From NCBI RefSeq assembly GCF_014284125.1, contig NZ_JACOFX010000009.1, positions 62,001-126,000 on the forward strand: a stretch of 64,000 bases of DNA, read 5' to 3'. Position 1 is the first letter of the stretch, and the number at the start of each line of letters is the position of its first letter. Shown piece by piece: positions 45,615 to 55,394 of the stretch. This DNA is from Undibacterium umbellatum. Its GTDB lineage: Bacteria > Pseudomonadota > Gammaproteobacteria > Burkholderiales > Burkholderiaceae_D. A program made the position numbers and the translations under genes. The notes under the pieces were generated by a model. It worked only from the letters and a program-made list of their open reading frames with translations, was not told the origin of the DNA and did no database searches.

Positions 45615-48044
45615 TTATGCTGGCAAGCGTTCAAACTGGCGGGTGTCGACCTGCGCTTTTTCTGGTTCATGCCATGGATCAGATTCACCTTCCAGCGCAA
45701 ACAGCAGATGCTGATACAGGTCTTTGCGACGACCATGGTCTTCCAGGATAATCTTCTTCACATAATCAAGACCGACGCGGGCGAGGTAATGCACAGTGCG
45801 TTCCAGATACCATCCTTCTTCCCTATATAACTGCAGGAACGCACCGGTGTATTCCATGACCTCTTCATGGGTTTTCAGTTTGACCAGGAATTGTGCGACT
45901 TCGGTTTTGATACCGCCATTGCCGCCGACATAAATTTCCCAGCCAGAATCAACACCAATCACACCAACGTCTTTGATACCTGCCTCTGCGCAATTTCGCG
46001 GGCAACCGGACACGGCCAGTTTGACCTTGTGCGGCGCATACATGCGTGCCAGCTCACGTTCCAGTTGTTGCCCCATGAGGGTGGAATTTTGCGTACCGAA
46101 ACGGCACCATTCACTGCCCACACAAGTTTTCACGGTACGCAGACCCTTGGCATAAGCCAGGCCGGATGGCATGCCCAGATCTTGCCAAACAGCGCGCAAG
46201 TCTTCTTTCTTCACGCCCAGCAAATCAATACGCTGACCACCAGTGACCTTGACTGTCGGTATCTTGAATTTTTCGACGACATCGGCAATCCTGCGCAATT
46301 CGCTGGCATTGGTCTCGCCGCCCCACATACGCGGGATGACGGAGTACGTACCATCTTTCTGTATATTCGCATGGGAACGCTCATTGATGAAGCGTGATTG
46401 TGGATCATCCTTGGCTTCACGTGGCCATGTAGAAATCAGATAATAATTGATGGCCGGGCGGCAGCTGGAGCAACCGTTAGGTGTGCGCCATTCCATGAAT
46501 TCCTGTACACCTGATACTGTCAACAGCTTGTTGGCCTTGATGGCATCACGCACTTGCTGATGGCTATGATCAGTACAAGCGCACATGGGTTTGACTTTAG
46601 AGGCAGTCGAATAATCACCACCCGCAGTGAACATGATGATCTGCTCTACCAAGCCAGTACAGGAGCCGCAAGATGCCGATGCCTTGGTATGCTTGCGCAC
46701 ATCATCCAGCGTGAACAGGCCTTTTTCCTTAATGGCCTTGACGATGGTGCCCTTGCAGACCCCATTACAGCCACAGACCTCGGCCTCGTCCGGCATGGCG
46801 GCAGCCTTGGTGTGGCCTTCATGGCCGACGTCACCAGTGTTTGATTCACCAAACATCAGGGAATCGCGGATTTCAGAAATATTCTTGCCTTCGCGCAGCA
46901 GTTTGAAATACCAGCTGCCATCGACGGTATCGCCATACAGGCAGGCACCGATGAGCTTGTCGTCTTTCACCACCAGCTTCTTGTAGACGCCACCTATGGG
47001 ATCGGACAAGATAATTTCTTCAGTGTCTTTGCCGCCCATGAATTCACCAGCAGAAAACAGATCGATACCTGTCACTTTCAGTTTGGTGGAGGTGACTGAA
47101 CCCTGGTAACGGCCTATGCCAAAATTCGCCAGGTGATTGGCGCAAACCTTGGCCATTTCAAACAAAGGTGCAACCAGACCATACACTGTACCGCGATGAT
47201 TGACGCATTCGCCGACAGAGTAAATGCGCGGGTCATAGGTCTGCATGGTGTCATTGACAGTAATGCCGCGATTGCAGTACAGGCCAGCAGATTCAGCCAG
47301 CGCAGTATTGGGGCGTATGCCAACTGCCATGACGATCAGTTGCGCAGGGATTTCCAGTCCATCTGTAAAGCGTATGGATTTCACATGACCAGCATCATCT
47401 CCAATGATGGCTTCGGTATTTTTTTCAAGCAGGAAGTTCAGGCCCCGGTCTTCAAGCGATTTTTGCAGCATCTTGCCAGCAACGGGATCAAGCTGACGCT
47501 CCATCAACCAGCCAGGCAAATGCACGACAGAGACGCTCATGCCGCGCATTTTCAAGCCATTGGCGGCTTCCAGGCCCAGCAGTCCACCACCAATAACGAC
47601 AGCATGCGTGTGCTTTTCGGCTGCGTCTATCATGGCATTGGTGTCATGAATATCACGGTAGGCAATCACGCCCTTGAGGTCCTTGCCAGGCACAGGCAGC
47701 ATGAAAGGTGTGGAGCCTGTCGCCAGCAACAGACGGTCGTATTCGGTCTGGGTACCATCTTCGGCGATCACCAGGCGACGCGCCCTTTCTATCTTGACGA
47801 TTTTCTTGCCCAGGTGCAGCGTGATATTATTTTCTTCATACCAGTCCACATCATTAAGCATGATGTCTTTGATGGTTTGCTCGCCTGCCAATACAGGTGA
47901 TAGCAGAATGCGGTTGTAATTGGCATAAGGTTCTGCACCAAATACGGTAATATCATACAGGTCGGGGGCGATCTTGATTAATTCTTCCAGGGTACGCACA
48001 CCTGCCATACCATTCCCTACCATCACTAGCTTGAGTTTCTTCAT
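45615..48044 (-). CDS. nirB: NADH-dependent nitrite reductase large subunit
   Basis: Cytoplasmic sirohaem enzyme that reduces nitrite to ammonium with NADH. From the ATG at 48044 (AGGAG 5 nt upstream) it is 809 aa. Domains in order: FAD/NAD oxidoreductase (VMVGNGMAGVRTLEEL; VVIGGGLLGLEAA), BFD-like [2Fe-2S] (CGCNGVCKGTIV, CGSCTGLVEQ) and the sirohaem/[4Fe-4S] domain with CVGSEWC and GCPRNCAEAGI. It is first in the nirB-nirD-nasA operon, behind a sigma-54-type promoter. Confidence 0.96.
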   Translation of the reverse strand: MKKLKLVMVGNGMAGVRTLEELIKIAPDLYDITVFGAEPYANYNRILLSPVLAGEQTIKDIMLNDVDWYEENNITLHLGKKIVKIERARRLVIAEDGTQTEYDRLLLATGSTPFMLPVPGKDLKGVIAYRDIHDTNAMIDAAEKHTHAVVIGGGLLGLEAANGLKMRGMSVSVVHLPGWLMERQLDPVAGKMLQKSLEDRGLNFLLEKNTEAIIGDDAGHVKSIRFTDGLEIPAQLIVMAVGIRPNTALAESAGLYCNRGITVNDTMQTYDPRIYSVGECVNHRGTVYGLVAPLFEMAKVCANHLANFGIGRYQGSVTSTKLKVTGIDLFSAGEFMGGKDTEEIILSDPIGGVYKKLVVKDDKLIGACLYGDTVDGSWYFKLLREGKNISEIRDSLMFGESNTGDVGHEGHTKAAAMPDEAEVCGCNGVCKGTIVKAIKEKGLFTLDDVRKHTKASASCGSCTGLVEQIIMFTAGGDYSTASKVKPMCACTDHSHQQVRDAIKANKLLTVSGVQEFMEWRTPNGCSSCRPAINYYLISTWPREAKDDPQSRFINERSHANIQKDGTYSVIPRMWGGETNASELRRIADVVEKFKIPTVKVTGGQRIDLLGVKKEDLRAVWQDLGMPSGLAYAKGLRTVKTCVGSEWCRFGTQNSTLMGQQLERELARMYAPHKVKLAVSGCPRNCAEAGIKDVGVIGVDSGWEIYVGGNGGIKTEVAQFLVKLKTHEEVMEYTGAFLQLYREEGWYLERTVHYLARVGLDYVKKIILEDHGRRKDLYQHLLFALEGESDPWHEPEKAQVDTRQFERLPA

Positions 48045-48076
48045 GGCTGCTCCTTTGCTTGTCTCCCCAGACTCTA

Positions 48077-48093
48077 AGCAAGAGCAATGCCAG
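48077..48093 (-). promoter_or_regulatory. Sigma-54 (RpoN) promoter of nirB-nirD-nasA
   Basis: On the minus strand CTGGCATTGCTCTTGCT matches the -24/-12 consensus YTGGCACGRNNNTTGCW at all fixed positions except CG to TT; the GG and GC dinucleotides have the required spacing. Transcription would start near 48066, giving a leader of about 22 nt before nirB. Confidence 0.75.
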
Positions 48094-48114
48094 TTCAATT
48101 TTCCGAGAGGGCAG

Positions 48115-48141
48115 TGCACCCTGTTTTTATCAACTTGCACC
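48115..48141. promoter_or_regulatory. Paired TGCACC elements upstream of the nirB promoter
   Basis: TGCACC occurs at 48115-48120 and 48136-48141, 21 bp (two helical turns) apart, 25-50 bp upstream of the -24 element. NtrC half-sites have the form TGCACC/GGTGCA, so this is a candidate NtrC-binding region; it is closer to the promoter than usual. Confidence 0.45.
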
Positions 48142-48409
48142 AATTTGACTAAGCATAAATATGGTTTTCGCTATAAAAAACTAACAATTCTCCAGGTGGC
48201 AACGAGGCCGATGCCACTTCTTGAAGCAAGCCCGCAAAATCCTCACTACCGTCATACAAAATCCAGCCATTCTGGTGCATTACGTCATTGAAACCAGATA
48301 ACGCACGTTTTTCGCGCATGAAAGATAGCCGGCCGAATGAGCAGTAGTACGCTTATATCCTCTGGATATCTCCCCCGGATCGAAGAAACTACCTGTATTG
48401 CCTGTCAAC

Positions 48410-48433
48410 CTGGCAGTCTGGCAGTCTGGCAGT
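48410..48433 (+). repeat. Three tandem CTGGCAGT units
   Basis: Three perfect 8-bp units CTGGCAGT in a row, followed by a partial CT. No flanking gene function is implied; it could be a slippage-prone site. Confidence 0.7.
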
Positions 48434-48692
48434 CTTGCCAATTATCGCCAATGTGCTGATGTTGTTGATGTTGCAGATACCGATAGCAGGCCAGGCCCCA
48501 TTTCATCCCGGCTTTTACCAGATTGATCCCTACTTGCTGGGATACACTGTGAATTTGTGCAATAGTCAGCAACACCTCTATGGAACTGGCAAATCATTCC
48601 TGCTTTATGAATTGCAGATATGCCACGCATAAAGCAAAATAAGCGTCGAGCCAGACGACCCGGATGACCATGCATTACATCTTGCACTATCC

Positions 48693-49787
48693 ATGATGCC
48701 CCAAAAAAAATGGAAACTTCCTGACTGGAAGCATTTTCTCTTCATCCTGCTGGCATGGATGCTGGTTATTTTCTTCTTCAGCCTTGCCGAATATGTAGAT
48801 TCTATTAAAGCAAGTAAACCTGCCGCGTTTAGTACTTTGTTGAAGTTCAGTGCGATGTCATTCTTAAGTTACATCCTGCTGAGTACCACCCTTCTGATCA
48901 TCTTCGAAAATTTGCCCAGCCGCTGGCTGACTGCAACACATTTATTGATCATCTACGTGCTGATGATAGGCATCTTTCTGCCGCTGGAAGTTTGCTATGA
49001 AATTAGCACCAATTATCATTTTGCAAGAAAAAAAACTCCTCCATCTGTTTTGCAGATGTTGACAAACATGGCTGCCATGGGGTGGTGGTTATTGGGTTTT
49101 CAAGCCAGTGTTGCTTATTTCATGCAAGTTGCGGCTACTCTCTGGCAGCGCAGCCGGGAACAAGCCAGGCGTACCCAGGAATTACGTCAAAAAAATCTGA
49201 TGCTGCGCCTGTCTCTGATGGAGTGTCAACTTGAACCTTATTTCCTGCTCAGCTCGCTAGACGGCATAGGAAATCTTATCCGGGTAGCAGAGCGCAGTCT
49301 TGCGACCACGGCCCTGGCCCGCCTTAGTGATTTACTGCGCTATGTCCTGCGCTTTAGCGGGGATGAAAAACCATCAATGGCTGACGAATTAGGTTTTGCA
49401 AAAGCCTACCTGAGTTTGCAAGAATTACGCCATGGCCAGTATCTGCAAGTCAAATGGACATTATCTGAGTATCACTGGTGCACCGTTTCTTGCCCTCCTT
49501 TATTGCTACATGCAATACTGGACCTGGCCCTGCATTGGTCAGTCATGTTTCAACAGAAAAACCATCTCTTGCAAGCGAACCTGAGGCAAAATGCCGGCAT
49601 GATTCTGTTTCACGTCAGCCTCGCACTGGAGACTGCAATAGCAGAACCCGATATGACACAAATCGCCGCTATCAGGGAGAGGTTGGATATCCTGTATGCA
49701 GGTATGGCCAGTCTTGAGATGACGCAAAATAATGCGCAAATCGATCTCAGTATGTGCATTCCGGCTGGGGAGTATCAGGATGGATAA
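48693..49787 (+). CDS. LytS-like histidine pseudokinase, membrane-bound
   Basis: 364 aa with about four predicted transmembrane helices (18-150) then a cytoplasmic region clearly related to LytS-type His_kinase domains. The usual phosphoacceptor motif QxxPHFLFN is QLEPYFLLSS here, with Tyr183 in place of His; the N-box asparagine (NAIHHG in the neighbour) is replaced (LDLALHWS) and the glycine-rich G-box is missing. It therefore cannot be an ordinary kinase, yet the frame is intact. The next kinase gene overlaps its end by 8 nt, so it may act as a regulatory partner in a heterodimer. ATG choice is weak (no clear ribosome binding site). Confidence 0.8.
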   Translation: MMPQKKWKLPDWKHFLFILLAWMLVIFFFSLAEYVDSIKASKPAAFSTLLKFSAMSFLSYILLSTTLLIIFENLPSRWLTATHLLIIYVLMIGIFLPLEVCYEISTNYHFARKKTPPSVLQMLTNMAAMGWWLLGFQASVAYFMQVAATLWQRSREQARRTQELRQKNLMLRLSLMECQLEPYFLLSSLDGIGNLIRVAERSLATTALARLSDLLRYVLRFSGDEKPSMADELGFAKAYLSLQELRHGQYLQVKWTLSEYHWCTVSCPPLLLHAILDLALHWSVMFQQKNHLLQANLRQNAGMILFHVSLALETAIAEPDMTQIAAIRERLDILYAGMASLEMTQNNAQIDLSMCIPAGEYQDG

Positions 49788-50919
49788 GCAGCCCATGCGT
49801 ATCATCACAAACTCTGTACGGAAAATCCACGGTGATAAGCCTGGCAACAAGGCCATTTACCTTACTTTGGCATTTACATTGTTGATCTGGTTATTGATTG
49901 CCAGCCTGCATTGCCTGGCTTTTTACAAAGACACATTGCGTACCCGCCCAGATGCGAAGATGTCTTTTGAGTACATCACCATACTGCCTGGATATATTCT
50001 ATTGGCTGCAATCAGCTGCGGCTTCGCCATCGCGTTCTCAACAAAAAATGAGAACTGGCCGAGCAGCAAAGACATGCTGCTTTCAGCATGCCTGACTATA
50101 GTACTGGGGCTTCCGGTACTGTCTGGCCTTGCGGTTTTCATGGATACAACACTCAATCATCCTGCCTACACCATGCAAGCAGCCCTCAGCAAGCGCCCTG
50201 GCTTTTTCTACTTCACCGATGCCGCTTTGTTACTGTTCTCCTATCTGATGCAAGCCGCCTATGCATTCTGGCTAAAAAGTCAGGCAGAAAATCTGGCCTA
50301 TATTCAGCAAAACAATGAGAGTCTGGCATTGCGACTGCGCCTTTTGCAGGGTCAGCTAAAACCCCACTTTTTGTTCAATGCACTCAATAGTATCAGCGCA
50401 CTTGTCAGAACCGCAGACCGGCAACTGGCATCCAGCGCACTGGAAAAACTCAGTGAGCTGTTGCGCTACGTGGTTCATTCAGGAAAACATGAATGGCTCA
50501 GTGTCGCCGACGAAATCGCGTTTACCAAAGCCTACCTCGATATGCAAATGCTACGCTATGGTGAGCGAGCCAGTATGAGCTGGAATATGGCAAATGAAGC
50601 CTGGCAAGACCTGGCCTGCCCACCTTTACTATTTCAACCACTAGTGGAAAATGCCATACACCACGGAGTAGAACAAAATCATGAAATTTGCCACCTGCAA
50701 ATTGAACTTGCCAGAAAAAACGATATGCTGGAATTTCGCATCAGCAACCCACTGTTCAAACAGACATGCAACAAGAAAGGTCACGGACTGGGTTTATCTG
50801 CTAGCCGGGACAGGCTTGCCATTCTTTATGGATCACGGGCAACACTAAAAACCACGGCAGCAACAGATAGCTATACAGCGATACTGGAATTTCCTTTGCT
50901 TCTTTTAAAGCATGCATGA
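49780..50919 (+). CDS. LytS/YpdA-type sensor histidine kinase
   Basis: 379 aa with four predicted membrane helices (about 20-165) and a His_kinase/HATPase module. The phosphoacceptor is His196 in QLKPHFLFNALN, the N-box is PLVENAIHHGVEQN and the G-box GHGLGLSASRDRL. The ATG at 49780 overlaps the end of the pseudokinase gene by 8 nt, with GGGGAG 7 nt upstream. A LytTR response regulator follows 36 nt later, as is usual for this family. The stimulus is unknown. Confidence 0.93.
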   Translation: MDKQPMRIITNSVRKIHGDKPGNKAIYLTLAFTLLIWLLIASLHCLAFYKDTLRTRPDAKMSFEYITILPGYILLAAISCGFAIAFSTKNENWPSSKDMLLSACLTIVLGLPVLSGLAVFMDTTLNHPAYTMQAALSKRPGFFYFTDAALLLFSYLMQAAYAFWLKSQAENLAYIQQNNESLALRLRLLQGQLKPHFLFNALNSISALVRTADRQLASSALEKLSELLRYVVHSGKHEWLSVADEIAFTKAYLDMQMLRYGERASMSWNMANEAWQDLACPPLLFQPLVENAIHHGVEQNHEICHLQIELARKNDMLEFRISNPLFKQTCNKKGHGLGLSASRDRLAILYGSRATLKTTAATDSYTAILEFPLLLLKHA

Positions 50920-50955
50920 AACATACAAACTGAACCTTTTGTCTTCATTACAAAC

Positions 50956-51741
50956 ATGAGCCTCAAAAAAGTCCTACTGGTTGACGATGAATTGCCAGCA
51001 CTCGTCAACATGCAATATGTCTTGACAGGTAATCCTGACTGGCAATTGGTCGGTAGTTGCTATTCGACTGCCCTCGCCAGGGAATTCATGCAAAAAACGC
51101 ATGTAGACTTGATATTGCTGGATATAGAAATGCCGGACCAGAATGGTCTGGATTTTGCGCGTGAACTATGCAACTTGCCAGATGCACCGTTGATCGTCTT
51201 CATTACGGCCTACGACCAGCATGCTGTCAGCGCTTTCGATGTATTTGCACTCGATTACCTGCTTAAGCCTTTTGATGATGAAAGATTCAATCTCATGTTG
51301 CAAAGGGCCTTGCAGCTATTGCATCTGAAACAAAAAGCCTTGAACTCATCAGCAGTACAGGATTATCTGCAGGACAGGGCTGCGTTTGAAGCTGGCAAGC
51401 CCAGCCCGGAATTACAACAACTCATCATCAAGTCCATTGGTAACACCGAGCGCGTCAATCTTGATGAAGTAATCTGGCTCGGCACCGCTGCCAATTATGT
51501 AGAAATCCACCTGCGCAATCGGGTCGTCTTGCACCGAGCCACCATTACCGCCATGGAAACACGCCTGCCAGCACATCAATTCATACGTCTGCACAGAACC
51601 GCTATTGTGCGTTGTGAAGCAATTGTCAATTTAAAAGTACATGCTGATGGCAGCCATCATGTTCATCTGAGCAACGGTGATGAAGTCAGAGTCAGTGAAA
51701 GTTATCTGAAAAATCTGAAGAAGTTATTTACGCCGAGCTAA
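50956..51741 (+). CDS. LytTR-family response regulator
   Basis: 261 aa. The receiver domain (residues 1-120) has the acidic pair VDDE, phosphoacceptor Asp56 (LILLDIEMP), Thr/Ala (FITAYDQ) and Lys109 region (YLLKPFDD). A C-terminal LytTR DNA-binding domain follows (about 160-258, NYVEIHLRNR, FIRLHRTAIV, VRVSESYLKNLKK). It is the third gene of the three-gene signalling unit and probably controls nearby or distant surface or metabolite genes. Confidence 0.93.
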   Translation: MSLKKVLLVDDELPALVNMQYVLTGNPDWQLVGSCYSTALAREFMQKTHVDLILLDIEMPDQNGLDFARELCNLPDAPLIVFITAYDQHAVSAFDVFALDYLLKPFDDERFNLMLQRALQLLHLKQKALNSSAVQDYLQDRAAFEAGKPSPELQQLIIKSIGNTERVNLDEVIWLGTAANYVEIHLRNRVVLHRATITAMETRLPAHQFIRLHRTAIVRCEAIVNLKVHADGSHHVHLSNGDEVRVSESYLKNLKKLFTPS

Positions 51742-52041
51742 AAAACGAAGCGCGCAAAAAACAACGAATCCCCCTGCTTCATCCCTGCCCCATCCCGTTT
51801 CATCAAGCACAAATTTTCCCCATCACCTGGCAATTCCTATTCATCCCTAGTCGATAGTTGGCGCATTTTATTCATGGCAAAGTCTCTTTCATACCGACTT
51901 GCCACTTGAATTTTTGATGCTCCAGGTTCAGGCATGCGCTTGGGCACTTCCCCAACTCAGTGTAGTTAAAGACCACGGGAAGGCAGCAAGCACCATCGGG
52001 ACAGCCCCTTTCGCTTTCAATGAAAACCATTAGGAATTTAC
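51742..52041. other. Intergenic region before the Oar-like receptor
   Basis: 300 bp without a gene. A 9-bp direct repeat TTCATCCCT occurs at 51778-51786 and 51840-51848; I see no confident promoter, terminator or LytTR-binding pair. Confidence 0.4.
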
Positions 52042-55000
52042 ATGCAAAAACGAAATCATGTATTTAAAAAGAAACTGGTCGCTCACGCGCTGACACTGGC
52101 TTTTGGCGCAGGCGTACTGGCAATGGCCTATGCCCCGCCTGTGCACGCTCAATCGAATGCTGCTGGCACTGTATATGGCAAGGTCAACGCTGGGTCGGCC
52201 ACAACAGTCGTGTTGAAGAATACTGAAACCAATCTGACTCGCAGCGCGACGATAGATGTCACAGGCAAATTTCAAGCCACCGCACTCCCCATAGGCAATT
52301 ACCGCGTCAGTCTGATGAAGGACAATGTGACATTGTCGACACTGGAAGTCGAGGTGCTCGCCGGTCAAGGTGTGGAAGCCGCATTTAATGCCGATACATC
52401 TGGCATACAAACCGTCACTGTAGCGACCACGCGCAAACGCATTGATGTCAGCAATGCCAGCAATGGCGCGACTTTTACAGCCAAGGAACTGGATAAACTG
52501 CCTATCGCCAGGAACATCAACTCCATCATACAACTGGCACCCAACACCACCCGCAGCGACCCCACCTATGCAGGCGGTGCTGCATTCGCTGGTGGTGGTG
52601 CGTCGGAAAATGCCTACTACATCAATGGTATGGTGGTCACCAATCCCTTGACGCAACTGGGTGCCTCAGAATTGCCCTTTGGCGCAATTTCACAGGCACA
52701 GGTATTGGTGGGTGGCTTTGGCGCAGAATTTGGCCGCTCGGTAGGCGGCATCGTCAACATCACCACCAGAAGCGGCACCAATAATTGGGAGACTGGTGTC
52801 TCGCTCAATACTACCCCGAACTCCTTGCGATCGAAGCGACTTGATTATTACTATCCGAACATAGGTGCCAGCAATACCAAGGCCACTGATGGTACTTTGC
52901 GCCTGCGTCGCGAAGACAATGTCTTCAATGAAACACAAATCGGTGCCTATCTCGGTGGCCCCATTATCAAAGACAAGTTGTTCATGTTCATCGCCGCTGA
53001 AGGTACGCGTTCTGACAATGGCCAGGTCAACCTGGGCAGGACTTCACTGACCCTCAATGAAAATGGCTGGAGAGAACAAAAGAATGAGATCAATCGCTTT
53101 TATGGCAAACTGGACTGGAACATCAACGATGATCATCGCCTGGAATTAACCGCCATCGGTGACAAGACCAAGCATGATAACAACTATTATTCTTATGACT
53201 ATGCCACCCGTGCACGCGGTAATGTCGTCAAGTCTTCTGAACATATAGAACTTGATCCAGATGCGAATACAGGCGACAACGGTGCCGATGTCCTGAGCCT
53301 GCGCTATGTTGGCAACATCACTGATAATTTGACCTTAACAGCCATGTATGGGCAAAGCAAGGCCAAGCATGTCTACCAACCAACAGGATACAATTCCAAT
53401 CTGTTCGCTGTGTCGGCAGATGCCAATAACCGTGCTCCAGGCTTAAACTACAACTCCTCACAAGCTTATAGTGGCAACCTGAATTTTGACGGTTCAACAG
53501 ATAGTATCAAATCTATGCGGCTTGATCTGGAATACAAACTGGGCAAGCACCTGATCCGTGCTGGCGTGGACAATAATTCGGCCGACTCCGTCAATGCAGG
53601 TGTCTATAGTGCGGGGGGCGGCACCTGGACCTATTTGCGCACGACCACACCAAACGCGCCGATAGATGTCACTGGCGGTGTTGTCCCTGCACTGGCCCAA
53701 TATGGAGGACTGGCAGCGCAAGGTTACTACGTCCAAAAAGGCTTGTACTCTACCGTGTCCAATGCCTACACCGAGCAATCTGCCCAGTACATTGAAGACA
53801 AGTACCAGATCAACAAGGATGTGTTGCTGACCTTTGGTTTGCGCAATGAGCAATTTGCCAATTTGAATCAGGACAGGGTCAAATTTGTCGAAATGAAAAA
53901 CCAGCTTGCGCCACGATTTAGTGCAGCCTGGGATGTCAATGGCGATTCTACATTCAAAGTGTTTGGCAGTGCCGGCCGTTACGCCGTACAAATGCCATCT
54001 GTGGTCGCTCTGCGCCAGTCTAACGGTTCGCTCAATACCAATCAGTATTTCACGTATACCAATACAGACTCAAATGGCTTGCCTACTGGCCTGGTTCCTG
54101 TCACTGGAGCCTTGTCAGGTAATAGTGAATTTGGCCAGGCCAAAGATCCCAAGACGATTGCTGCAACCAATCTCAAACCCATGTTTCAGGATGAACTGAC
54201 GCTGGGTTTTGAAAAAGCCTATTCGCAAAATCTGAACTTCGGTGCCAAAGTGACTTACCGTAGCTTGCGCTCCACGATAGATGACCTCAGCGACCCGCGC
54301 GTGTTTGAAGACTGGGCAAACCGTAATCATGTACCTATTGGTGACACATGGAATTTCTCTGGTGCAGCCTTCAATCCGGGCGAAGACAATGATTTCCTGA
54401 TTGATTTCAAAGGTGGTAAGGGTTACTCACAAGTACACTTGAGCGCCGCAGAAATTGGCATACCTAAAGTTAAACGTATCTACAAGGCACTGGATCTGTT
54501 TGCCGAACACCCTTACCGCAATGGCTGGTATGGCAAACTCAATTACACCTGGGCACGTAGCGAAGGCAATACGGAAGGCCAGACCCTGTCAGATACAGCA
54601 ACAGGCCAGGCAGATGTGGCAACGACGCAAACCTGGGATTACAAGGAATTGATGTACCACGCCAATGGTAGATTGCCAAATGATCGTACTCATCAGATCA
54701 AAGCCTTTGGTTATTATGATCTGACACCAGAACTGACGATAGGTGGGAACTTGCTAATCGCGGCTGGTCGCCCCACCAATTGCAAAGGTACGCTACCCAA
54801 CCCGGACCCGCGCGCAGTCAATTTTGGTATCAACTACAACTCAGCACACTTTTACTGCTTTGGTGCGACGCCCAAGGACAATGTGCCATCTCCCCGCGGT
54901 TCAGCCGGCAATCTCGAATGGGACAGGCGCCTGGATCTGAATCTGACCTATAAACCTCAACAAGTCAAAGGTCTGATTTTGAAGATGGATATCTTCAATG

Positions 55001-55140
55001 TCTTCAATGCACAAACTGTACAAAAGGTAGAAGAACGCTGGAACAACCGCAATGTCTTGCTCAATACCTACGGGCAAGTCCTGAGTTTGACTGCACCACG
55101 CAGTATCCGTCTGGGGGCTGAATACAACTACAAGTTCTAA
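52042..55140 (+). CDS. Oar-like TonB-dependent receptor
   Basis: 1032 aa. A signal peptide (cleavage near VHAQS) is followed by an N-terminal carboxypeptidase-regulatory-like (Ig-like) domain of about 80 residues (GTVYGKVNAGSATTVVLKN), a plug domain (NINSIIQLAPNTTRSDP; FGRSVGGIVNITTRSGTN) and a long beta-barrel ending in YNYKF. This is the architecture of Oar-type TonB receptors, which in other bacteria handle peptides or secreted enzymes. AGGA lies 6-8 nt before the ATG. It follows the LytTR unit by 300 bp and has its own terminator. Confidence 0.9.
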   Translation: MQKRNHVFKKKLVAHALTLAFGAGVLAMAYAPPVHAQSNAAGTVYGKVNAGSATTVVLKNTETNLTRSATIDVTGKFQATALPIGNYRVSLMKDNVTLSTLEVEVLAGQGVEAAFNADTSGIQTVTVATTRKRIDVSNASNGATFTAKELDKLPIARNINSIIQLAPNTTRSDPTYAGGAAFAGGGASENAYYINGMVVTNPLTQLGASELPFGAISQAQVLVGGFGAEFGRSVGGIVNITTRSGTNNWETGVSLNTTPNSLRSKRLDYYYPNIGASNTKATDGTLRLRREDNVFNETQIGAYLGGPIIKDKLFMFIAAEGTRSDNGQVNLGRTSLTLNENGWREQKNEINRFYGKLDWNINDDHRLELTAIGDKTKHDNNYYSYDYATRARGNVVKSSEHIELDPDANTGDNGADVLSLRYVGNITDNLTLTAMYGQSKAKHVYQPTGYNSNLFAVSADANNRAPGLNYNSSQAYSGNLNFDGSTDSIKSMRLDLEYKLGKHLIRAGVDNNSADSVNAGVYSAGGGTWTYLRTTTPNAPIDVTGGVVPALAQYGGLAAQGYYVQKGLYSTVSNAYTEQSAQYIEDKYQINKDVLLTFGLRNEQFANLNQDRVKFVEMKNQLAPRFSAAWDVNGDSTFKVFGSAGRYAVQMPSVVALRQSNGSLNTNQYFTYTNTDSNGLPTGLVPVTGALSGNSEFGQAKDPKTIAATNLKPMFQDELTLGFEKAYSQNLNFGAKVTYRSLRSTIDDLSDPRVFEDWANRNHVPIGDTWNFSGAAFNPGEDNDFLIDFKGGKGYSQVHLSAAEIGIPKVKRIYKALDLFAEHPYRNGWYGKLNYTWARSEGNTEGQTLSDTATGQADVATTQTWDYKELMYHANGRLPNDRTHQIKAFGYYDLTPELTIGGNLLIAAGRPTNCKGTLPNPDPRAVNFGINYNSAHFYCFGATPKDNVPSPRGSAGNLEWDRRLDLNLTYKPQQVKGLILKMDIFNVFNAQTVQKVEERWNNRNVLLNTYGQVLSLTAPRSIRLGAEYNYKF

Positions 55141-55221
55141 CCGTCTTTTTCTCAATTCTCTCTTTGCGCCTTTGCAGCCATACTGCTTCAGCATAAGTGG
55201 TATGCCACTGCAAAACTTTAC

Positions 55222-55248
55222 ACGCCCGGTTCGCCGGGCGTTTTTTTT
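55222..55248 (+). terminator. Intrinsic terminator of the Oar-like receptor gene
   Basis: ACGCCCGG (55222-55229) and CCGGGCGT (55234-55241) with a TTCG tetraloop, followed by eight T. It lies 81 bp after the stop codon. Confidence 0.93.
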
Positions 55249-55394
55249 GTTTCGCCTTCTTCTTTAGATTGGTATTGCTCTTGCTGTTAATAGTGCATTA
55301 ACATAAGGGCGTACAGTTTATTGACCTGCCAGTACATAGACTTTTTAGTCATGACTGAACCTCAGATACTTTTGCAGACTTTTCTCACCCGAAT

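Larger units (their letters stand above)
48045..48692. other. Large intergenic region upstream of nirB and the sensor kinase genes
   Basis: 648 bp without a convincing gene. It holds the nirB sigma-54-type promoter (48077-48093), two TGCACC elements (48115-48141) and three tandem 8-bp repeats (48410-48433). A 65-codon frame starting at a TTG at 48435 has no ribosome binding site and no recognisable features; I do not call it. The rest, including the region ahead of the plus-strand gene at 48693, shows nothing I can name. Confidence 0.6.

Noticed and set aside
48410..48433. CTGGCAGT repeats as a CRISPR remnant
   Set aside because: Units are 8 bp, directly adjacent and lack spacers or cas genes.
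48410..48439. TGGCAGT...TTGCC as a second sigma-54 promoter
   Set aside because: No TGG in the repeats is at the required 12-bp distance from a TTGC, so the -24/-12 geometry fails.
48435..48632. 65-codon frame in the nirB/sensor spacer
   Set aside because: Starts at TTG, has no ribosome binding site and shows no recognisable motif; probably chance.
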